Shown: positions 6,017 to 10,629 of the stretch, one piece after another | Layout: each line of letters begins with the position of its first letter | Position numbering within the stretch: position 1 is the first letter of the stretch | The notes under the pieces: model-generated | What the model saw: only the letters and a program-made list of their open reading frames with translations | Databases searched by the model: none | What the model was told of the DNA's origin: nothing | Made by a program: the position numbers and the translations under genes | Source of the DNA: an uncultured Clostridia bacterium | Lineage (GTDB): Bacteria; Bacillota; Clostridia; UBA1381; UMGS1253 | Assembly: GCA_934456295.1 (NCBI GenBank) | Contig: CAKSHB010000049.1 | Coordinates: forward strand, 1-10,629 | Reading direction: 5' to 3' | DNA: 10,629 nt

Positions 6017-8266
6017 ATGAACAGTATAGACAGAGCAAATAATATTAATATACTCATGGCGGCAATGGGCATGGAAATCGGCGGTGCGGAAACGCATGTG
6101 CTGGAATTGTCGCGCGAGCTTAAACGCCGCGGGTTTAACATAATTGTCGCATCAAACGGCGGTGTGTATGAAAAAGAGCTTGAGGATGCAGGCATAAAGC
6201 ACTATAAGCTTCCGCTGCATAATAAAAACCCGAAAAATCTGCTTGTTTCATACAGAGGTCTGAAACGTATTATAAAAGAAGAAAAAATCGATATTGTTCA
6301 TTCGCATGCAAGAATTCCGTCATTTTTGTGCGGAAGGCTTCACAAAAAAATGGGTTTTCCGTTCATAACGACAGCTCACTGGGTGTTTAAAGCAAACGGC
6401 ATATGGCGCTGTCTGACAGACTGGGGACAGAAAACGATTGCGGTAAGCAACGACATAAAAAAGTATCTCATTGATAATTACGGTACTGATGAGCATGATA
6501 TTACCGTTACGATAAACGGAATTGATACGAATAAGTTTTCCGCAGATATCGACGCATCATCGGTTGAAAAGGAGTTTGACCTTTCGGCGGATAAAACGCG
6601 CATCGTGTATGTGAGCCGCATGGACGAAGACAGAAGTCTTGCGGCGCACCATCTTACAGAGATTGCAAAGCGCCTTTCGGACGCGGTTGAAAATCTTGAA
6701 ATTGTGATTGTCGGAGGCGGAAACGATTTTGATAATGTAAAGCGTGAGGCGGACGCTGTGAACGCGTCATGCGGACATGAGCTTATAAAGCTTGCCGGTG
6801 CACGCACGGACATAAACAAATTTGTGAAAACCTGCGATGTTTTTGTGGGCGTGTCACGTGCCGCACTTGAGGCTATGGCGGCAGCAAAGCCCGTTGTTGT
6901 TGCGGGAAATGAGGGCTATATAGGAATTTTTGACGAGAGCAAGCTTTCGGAAAGCATAAAGACGAATTTTACCTGCCGCGACTGTGCACAGCCGTCGGCG
7001 GAGCTTTTGTATAACGATTTGATAAAGCTTTTAAAGGACTTCGGCGCAGAGGACAGAAAAAAACTCGGTGAATACTCGCGCTCGGTTATAATTGACAGAT
7101 ATTCCGTCAGCCGTATGGCGCAGGACGCGGTTGATGCATATACGGCGCTTCTGGCTGAAAAGAAAATAAACAGCGATGTGATAATATCGGGTTATTACGG
7201 ATTTAAAAATAACGGTGATGACGCGCTTTTATCCGCAATAATCAACGATTTGCGCGAGCAGGTCAGCGATGTGAAGATATGCGTGCTGTCATACCGCCCG
7301 AAGGAAACGAAACAGCGGCACGGCGTTGACTCAGTGAATAGGCTAAACTTGGGTGCAATAAGCCGCCGTATGCGCGGCGCAAAGCTGCTCATAAGCGGAG
7401 GCGGCTCGCTTATACAGGACGGCACAAGTACGCGTTCGTTTCTTTATTATCTGTCCATAATGAAAATGGCAAAGCGGCACGGACTTCGCCTTATGCTTTA
7501 TGCAAACGGCATAGGGCCGCTTGTGCGCGAAAAAAATATGAAACGTGCCGTAAAGGTTCTGGCAAAAACGGACATGATTACATTGCGCGATCCGGATTCT
7601 CTTGAAGAGCTTAAAAGAATGGGACTTAGAGATGTTAATGCCGTGCTTACTGCCGACCCGTCTTTCAGTGTGACGGCAGAGCCGAGAGAAGAGGCGGAGA
7701 GACTTCTTGCCGGCTGCGGAGTACCGAAGAGCGACAAGCTTATCGGAATTTCGGTAAGGCAGTGGAGGCAGCACGGCGTCGGATTTGAGAAATGTATTGC
7801 AAAAACAGCGGATTATTTGCAGTCACAGCTCGGGTATACGCCCGTGTTCATAAACATGCAGTACCCCGTTGACGTAAAGGTTTCGCGCATGATTGCGGAC
7901 GAAATGGCAACAAAAGCGTATATAATCGGCGACAACATAAATGACCGCCAGATGATGAGCATAATCGGAAGCATGGATATGATTTTGGGAGAAAGGCTGC
8001 ATACGCTGATTTTTGCGGCGGCCATGGGAGTGCCGTTTGTCGGCATTGTGTATGACCCGAAGATAAAGTCGTTTATGGAATATGCGGGGCAGAAAAACTA
8101 TGTTGAAATGGAAAATATGAGTTTTGACGCGCTCAAAGAGAAGATAGATATATGCGTCGGAGGCGGAGCGGATATGAAGAATGAGCTCGCGCAAAAAACC
8201 GCCGAAATGCAGAAGCTGGCAAAGCAAAATGCCGCTTTTGCGGCAAAGCTGATTTTTGAAAAATAA
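6017..8266 (+). CDS. csaB: Fused GT4 glycosyltransferase and CsaB-type polysaccharide pyruvyl transferase
   Basis: The 749-residue product joins two enzymes. Residues 10-375 form a GT-B fold GT4 glycosyltransferase: IGGAETHVLELSREL (21-35) near the N-terminal substrate side, DIVHSHARIP, KTIAVSNDIKKYL, INGIDTNKF, and LEAMAAAKPVVV with the conserved donor-site E285. The first glutamate of the usual E-x7-E pair is replaced by V277. Residues 385-749 match full-length CsaB (about 360 residues): SGYYGFKNNGDDALL, LLISGGGSLIQD, YANGIGPL, TLRDPDSLEELKRMG, ISVRQW and GERLHTLIFAAAMGVPFVGI, with the R-L-H of pyruvyl transferases at 660-662. CsaB adds a pyruvyl ketal from phosphoenolpyruvate to cell-wall polysaccharide, creating the ligand for SLH domains. 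Both halves look cytosolic. The ATG at 6017 follows CGGAGA with a 6-base gap; an upstream TTG at 5945 is the promoter -35 box. The gene symbol applies only to the C-terminal half. Confidence 0.92.
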   Translation: MNSIDRANNINILMAAMGMEIGGAETHVLELSRELKRRGFNIIVASNGGVYEKELEDAGIKHYKLPLHNKNPKNLLVSYRGLKRIIKEEKIDIVHSHARIPSFLCGRLHKKMGFPFITTAHWVFKANGIWRCLTDWGQKTIAVSNDIKKYLIDNYGTDEHDITVTINGIDTNKFSADIDASSVEKEFDLSADKTRIVYVSRMDEDRSLAAHHLTEIAKRLSDAVENLEIVIVGGGNDFDNVKREADAVNASCGHELIKLAGARTDINKFVKTCDVFVGVSRAALEAMAAAKPVVVAGNEGYIGIFDESKLSESIKTNFTCRDCAQPSAELLYNDLIKLLKDFGAEDRKKLGEYSRSVIIDRYSVSRMAQDAVDAYTALLAEKKINSDVIISGYYGFKNNGDDALLSAIINDLREQVSDVKICVLSYRPKETKQRHGVDSVNRLNLGAISRRMRGAKLLISGGGSLIQDGTSTRSFLYYLSIMKMAKRHGLRLMLYANGIGPLVREKNMKRAVKVLAKTDMITLRDPDSLEELKRMGLRDVNAVLTADPSFSVTAEPREEAERLLAGCGVPKSDKLIGISVRQWRQHGVGFEKCIAKTADYLQSQLGYTPVFINMQYPVDVKVSRMIADEMATKAYIIGDNINDRQMMSIIGSMDMILGERLHTLIFAAAMGVPFVGIVYDPKIKSFMEYAGQKNYVEMENMSFDALKEKIDICVGGGADMKNELAQKTAEMQKLAKQNAAFAAKLIFEK

Positions 8267-8309
8267 AAAATCGTACAGAAACGCTTTTTTATGGGGGATT
8301 TAGTTATTT

Positions 8310-8726
8310 ATGGAAAGAATTATGGCAATAGATTACGGCGACGCACGTGTCGGAGTTGCTGTTTCGGATTTGCTCGGCATAACGGCACAGGGTGTTGAAA
8401 CCATTAAAAATACGGGACACAAAGCGCTTTTCGGACGGCTGGAGGAGCTTATAGCGCAGTATAAGCCGTCGGCGATAGTTATAGGTCTGCCGAAGAACAT
8501 GAACGGTACTCTCGGCGAAAGAGCGGAAAAAAGCGTCCTGTTTGAAAAGCGTCTGAAGGAAATATATGACGGCAAAACCGAGCTTTTTGATGAGCGTCTG
8601 ACGACAAAAAGCGCCATACGCACGCTCAATGAAACAAATACGCGCGGAAAAAAGCGTAAGGCTGTCGTAGATACGGTTGCTGCGGCGCTTATTTTGCAGG
8701 CATATCTTGACAGAGGAAAATTTTAA
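8310..8726 (+). CDS. yqgF: YqgF/RuvX RNase H-like nuclease (pre-16S rRNA processing)
   Basis: The family has an RNase H-like fold. It was named a putative Holliday junction resolvase but is best supported as a nuclease that matures the 5' end of 16S rRNA. The 138-residue length is typical. The acidic active-site set is intact: D8 in MAIDYGDARVGVAVSD, E95 in DERLTT, and D121 in AVVDTVAAALILQ. The motif GLPKNMNGTLGERA (59-72) is also diagnostic. The ATG at 8310 is preceded by GGGGGA with an 11-base gap, a longish spacing. M5 could be an alternative start but has no ribosome binding site. It lies 43 bases after the GT4-CsaB gene with no promoter evident and is probably co-transcribed. Its last codons overlap popT by 4 bases, tail to tail. 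Confidence 0.95.
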   Translation: MERIMAIDYGDARVGVAVSDLLGITAQGVETIKNTGHKALFGRLEELIAQYKPSAIVIGLPKNMNGTLGERAEKSVLFEKRLKEIYDGKTELFDERLTTKSAIRTLNETNTRGKKRKAVVDTVAAALILQAYLDRGKF

Positions 8727-8737
8727 AAATCCTCTGT
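8710..8737. terminator. Inverted repeat at the yqgF/popT convergence, possible bidirectional terminator
   Basis: ACAGAGGA (8710-8717) and TCCTCTGT (8730-8737) are perfect 8-base inverted repeats around an AT-only 12-base centre that contains both stop codons. Neither strand has a clear T run immediately after the stem, so it may act as a two-way terminator with the AT-rich loop or as an mRNA 3' end stabiliser. The final codons of both genes lie inside the arms. Confidence 0.5.
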
Positions 8738-9532
8738 ATATCTTAAAATGAGCTTTATAAAAATAAACCCGAGTGAAAAAGTAAACACGCATACAGCTAT
8801 GTTTATACCTGTCGGCAGAGCCGGAATGATTTCAAAAACCGAGCCGAGCACAAAGCCGATTATGAGCATGTATGTGTGCTTTTTGTGATATTCGAGCGCA
8901 TTTTCGAGTATGCGCGCCGTCATAAGCGTGCCGATAAGCGCCCCCAGGAATATGGGCGCAAGAAAAGCAACATTTCCGCTGCGCAGCGAGCTTAGCGCGG
9001 TATCATAAATCCCGAGAAGCAGGAGCATATATGACGTGCTTATCCCTGGCAGAATGAACGCTATTGCAATTACAGCTCCTGCGGCGGCGAGCATTATGAA
9101 TTTTAAAAAATAATAGCCGCTTATAAGGCATGAGCCTGTCGGGATACATGAAATCCAGGTTACGCAGAGATAGCCCAAAAGCACGAAGGCTATGTCGGAA
9201 ATTTTTACGCAAACAATTCCGCTTCTGCGGAAAAGCATGGGAATACTGCCTGTGACGCAGCCTATAAAGAAATAAATTGAAGGAAGCCTGAAATTCTGAA
9301 AAAGCCACAAAACACCGCGTGAAAGCGCAAGAACGCCCGTTGTGCCGCCGAGTACGAATACGGCAAGAAACGCAGTGTTTTCCTTTATGTTTTCGTTAAA
9401 ATGCGATACGGCGCGCAGAAGGCGGTCATACATGCCGAGAGCAATCGCCATTGTGCCGCCGCTTACGCCCGGAATGAGCGCCGAGGCGCCTATTATAATG
9501 CTTTTTATAAAATTGATTACAGCAGATTTCAT
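8723..9532 (-). CDS. popT: DUF368 membrane protein, PopT-type undecaprenyl-phosphate translocase homologue
   Basis: DUF368 proteins (PopT) have been reported, with DedA-family UptA, to recycle undecaprenyl phosphate, the lipid carrier for peptidoglycan and wall polymers, back across the cytoplasmic membrane. The 269-residue product is highly hydrophobic with about eight membrane segments. It carries the two family repeats: GASALIPGVSGGTMAIALG (15-33) and FILPGISTSYMLLLLGIYD (159-177). Their similarity (PGVSGGT...LGMYDRLL and PGISTSY...LGIYDTAL) shows an internal duplication. I chose the ATG at 9530-9532 (MKSAVINFIKS) because it fits the family N terminus; its ribosome binding site is weak (GGGTG). 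A TTG 11 codons upstream has no ribosome binding site. The gene lies 117 bases after ribU on the same strand, with no clear terminator between. Family call is secure; transport role is by family. Confidence 0.88.
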   Translation of the reverse strand: MKSAVINFIKSIIIGASALIPGVSGGTMAIALGMYDRLLRAVSHFNENIKENTAFLAVFVLGGTTGVLALSRGVLWLFQNFRLPSIYFFIGCVTGSIPMLFRRSGIVCVKISDIAFVLLGYLCVTWISCIPTGSCLISGYYFLKFIMLAAAGAVIAIAFILPGISTSYMLLLLGIYDTALSSLRSGNVAFLAPIFLGALIGTLMTARILENALEYHKKHTYMLIIGFVLGSVFEIIPALPTGINIAVCVFTFSLGFIFIKLILRYTEDF

Positions 9533-9569
9533 ACGCACACGCACCCATAAAAGCTTTAAATACAATATT

Positions 9570-9575
9570 ATTATA
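9570..9575 (-). promoter_or_regulatory. Possible -10 element upstream of popT
   Basis: A perfect TATAAT is read on the minus strand about 40 bases before the popT ATG, but no credible -35 box lies 16-18 bases upstream of it. Transcription of popT could equally come from ribU, since no convincing terminator lies between them. Confidence 0.25.
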
Positions 9576-9649
9576 TTGCGTGCGCGGATTAAATATTAGT
9601 GTGATATTTTTACGGTTAGGCAAAAATATTCCGCAAAAATTTTTTAAAA

Positions 9650-10240
9650 TTATTTTCTGCCCTTCAGTATGGGCGAGAGTGGTTTGTAAATCAAAAATGC
9701 GATTACTGTGCTCACAAGTCCTTTTATGAAGGTGAACGGAACGTTGAAAACGGCGAGCGCCTGCCACAGCGTTTCAATATTCGGGTTTATTGCGCGGTAC
9801 ATTCCGAGGATTGCCTCAGACGGCATACCCATAACGTTGATATAAAACGGATACACAAGAAAATAGTTGCTTATCATGCTTATGAGCGCCATTGATGCCG
9901 AACCTGTAAGAGCGCCGGAAAGTGCGCCTGTGCGCGTTTTTTTAAGCTTGTAAAATATGCCCGCAATATAGACAAAGCTTGCGCCGAGAATAAAGTTTGA
10001 AAGCTCGCCGACACCGCTCGTTGTGCTGAGAGGCAGGTTTATGAGATTTTTTACAAGGCACACAATAACGCCGTATATGCCGCCGAAGGCATATGAGGCA
10101 ATGAGCGCCGGAAGCTCGGAAAAATCAAATTTTATAAAGCCAGGCATGAGCGGCACGGGAAAGCTTATAAACATAAGCACGGACGATAATGCGGCAAGCA
10201 TGGCAACAACGGTTAATTTTCTGACTTTTTCATTTTTCAT
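9650..10240 (-). CDS. ribU: Riboflavin ECF transporter substrate-binding subunit RibU
   Basis: RibU is the membrane S component that binds riboflavin and works with the shared energising module EcfA-EcfA'-EcfT, encoded elsewhere. The 196-residue product has about six membrane helices and a short basic N terminus, MKNEKVRKLT. Family motifs visible are LMPGFIKFDFSELPALIASY (31-50), FGGIYGVIVCLVKNLIN (52-68), and STTSGVGELSNFILG (72-86). I chose the ATG at 10238-10240 because GGGGGA precedes it with an 8-base gap. An upstream TTG at 10273 falls in the terminator T run and is not a start. An FMN riboswitch with an intrinsic terminator directly upstream independently supports riboflavin as the substrate. 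FMN is expected to switch expression off. Confidence 0.95.
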   Translation of the reverse strand: MKNEKVRKLTVVAMLAALSSVLMFISFPVPLMPGFIKFDFSELPALIASYAFGGIYGVIVCLVKNLINLPLSTTSGVGELSNFILGASFVYIAGIFYKLKKTRTGALSGALTGSASMALISMISNYFLVYPFYINVMGMPSEAILGMYRAINPNIETLWQALAVFNVPFTFIKGLVSTVIAFLIYKPLSPILKGRK

Positions 10241-10271
10241 GACAAATTCCCCCAACAAAAAAGATTTACAC

Positions 10272-10303
10272 AAAACAAAAAGCCCTGCAAAAAAACGCAG
10301 GGC
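10272..10303 (-). terminator. Riboswitch-controlled intrinsic terminator in the ribU leader
   Basis: On the minus strand GCCCTGC (10303-10297) and GCAGGGC (10288-10282) form a perfect 7-base-pair stem with an 8-base loop, followed by TTTTTGTTTTG. It lies between the FMN riboswitch and the ribU start codon, the expected place for an FMN-dependent attenuator. Confidence 0.93.
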
Positions 10304-10350
10304 AAATACTCATACAAAAGTTATAAAAACATTTTCTTCATAAAAGTATT

Positions 10351-10484
10351 TTCTTCTCTCGTCCGGACTTTAACCGTCGGCTTTGGAATTTCACCAAATC
10401 AACCGCATACACAGACCGAAAAATCGGCTATATACGGCTCGCGGGCTGTACCGCCGGTAGGGAATTGCACCCTGCCCCGAAGAA
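10351..10484 (-). ncRNA. FMN riboswitch (RFN element) controlling ribU
   Basis: Read on the minus strand, the region has the conserved RFN blocks in order: TTCTTCGGGGCAGGGTG at the 5' end, AATTCCCTACCGGCGGTA, AGCCCGCGAGCC, then a variable stem (10413-10436, with CCGATTTTTCGG), GATTTGGTGAAATTCC, AAAGCCGACGGT, and AGTCCGGACGAGAGAAG. Closing stem P1 pairs TTCTTC (10484-10479) with GAAGAA (10356-10351). The element binds FMN and sits between a consensus promoter and an intrinsic terminator. One difference from the usual block is GGTGCAATTCCC in place of GGTGAAATTCCC. Confidence 0.98.
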
Positions 10485-10500
10485 TTTTTGTTCCGATTAC

Positions 10501-10529
10501 ATTATATTACTATAACACACATGTGTCAA
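10501..10529 (-). promoter_or_regulatory. Consensus promoter of the ribU leader
   Basis: On the minus strand a perfect TTGACA (10524-10529) and perfect TATAAT (10501-10506) are exactly 17 bases apart. Predicted start is near 10494, about 10 bases before the riboswitch P1 stem. Confidence 0.92.
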
Positions 10530-10629
10530 TACATTTTTGAATTTTTATAAATTGTTCAATTGTCAATGATGGGTGGCACTTTTCTTAAAAAATAAAAACG
10601 CGCACTCTCCATTTTCTCTTGTCAAGGTG

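Noticed and set aside
5005..6195. A long minus-strand open frame of 396 codons opposite the membrane protein gene
   Set aside because: It is antisense to a gene with a clear ribosome binding site, promoter and membrane-helix pattern. It has no ribosome binding site of its own, a serine-rich low-complexity composition, and crosses into the GT4 gene.
9590..9650. A terminator between ribU and popT
   Set aside because: The region after the ribU stop has only A/T-rich runs (AATTTT and AAAATT) with no GC-containing stem, so an intrinsic terminator cannot be supported.
10241..10273. An 11-codon upstream extension of ribU starting at TTG
   Set aside because: It would start in the T run of the attenuator. 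The ATG at 10240 has GGGGGA at proper spacing and gives the standard RibU N terminus.
10530..10629. A gene, repeat or terminator in the last 100 bases
   Set aside because: The stretch contains AT-rich sequence, an unpaired second TTGACA (minus strand, around 10562-10567) without a properly spaced -10, and a T-rich run with no stem. I see no coding frame or identifiable element; it is probably the intergenic region before the next gene.
1..10629. Mobile elements, CRISPR arrays, tRNA or rRNA genes, toxin-antitoxin pairs
   Set aside because: No transposase or integrase motifs, no spaced direct repeats, no tRNA-like cloverleaf and no rRNA sequence were seen. Base composition and codon use look even across the window.

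Overview
The window looks like a piece of a low-to-moderate GC Firmicutes chromosome, most likely from the Clostridia. The evidence is a perfect CIRCE operator ahead of groES-groEL, strong AGGAGG-type ribosome binding sites, near-consensus sigma-A promoters (TTGACA, 17 bases, TATAAT), an ECF-type riboflavin transporter under an FMN riboswitch, and a CsaB-type pyruvyl transferase of the kind that Gram-positive bacteria use to anchor S-layer (SLH) proteins. I see no insertion sequences, phage genes, CRISPR arrays, tRNAs or rRNAs. It reads as core chromosome with one unusual fused gene and one orphan gene.

Layout. Positions 1-1060 (minus strand) hold the ribosomal protein operon rplM-rpsI with its own promoter; rpsI runs off the left edge. 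Upstream of it lies greA (1101-1580, minus), which has a good terminator and a strong promoter in the 3' end of the next gene. That gene (1695-2582, minus) encodes a 295-residue protein I do not recognise. Next is the heat-shock operon groES-groEL (2740-4753, minus), with a terminator at 2656-2681 and promoter plus CIRCE at 4794-4853. Transcription then diverges. On the plus strand come a seven-helix membrane protein resembling the DUF1648/COG4194 family (5027-5920), then a 749-residue fusion of a GT4 glycosyltransferase and a CsaB polysaccharide pyruvyl transferase (6017-8266) with its own promoter, then yqgF/ruvX (8310-8726). yqgF meets popT, a DUF368 undecaprenyl-phosphate translocase homologue (8723-9532, minus), tail to tail with a 4-base overlap inside an inverted repeat. 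Last are ribU (9650-10240, minus) and its leader, which holds an FMN riboswitch, an intrinsic terminator and a consensus promoter (10272-10529).

How the genes work together. Most of the window is housekeeping: translation (L13, S9), transcript-cleavage factor GreA, chaperonin, rRNA maturation (YqgF) and vitamin B2 uptake. The envelope-related part is the GT4-CsaB fusion and PopT. The first would add a sugar and a pyruvyl ketal to a cell-wall polymer. The second would return the lipid carrier on which such polymers are built. Their proximity is suggestive but they are on opposite strands, so a functional link is inference. The most noteworthy items are the GT4-CsaB fusion, the orphan gene between groEL and greA, and the visible antiterminator option in the FMN riboswitch leader.
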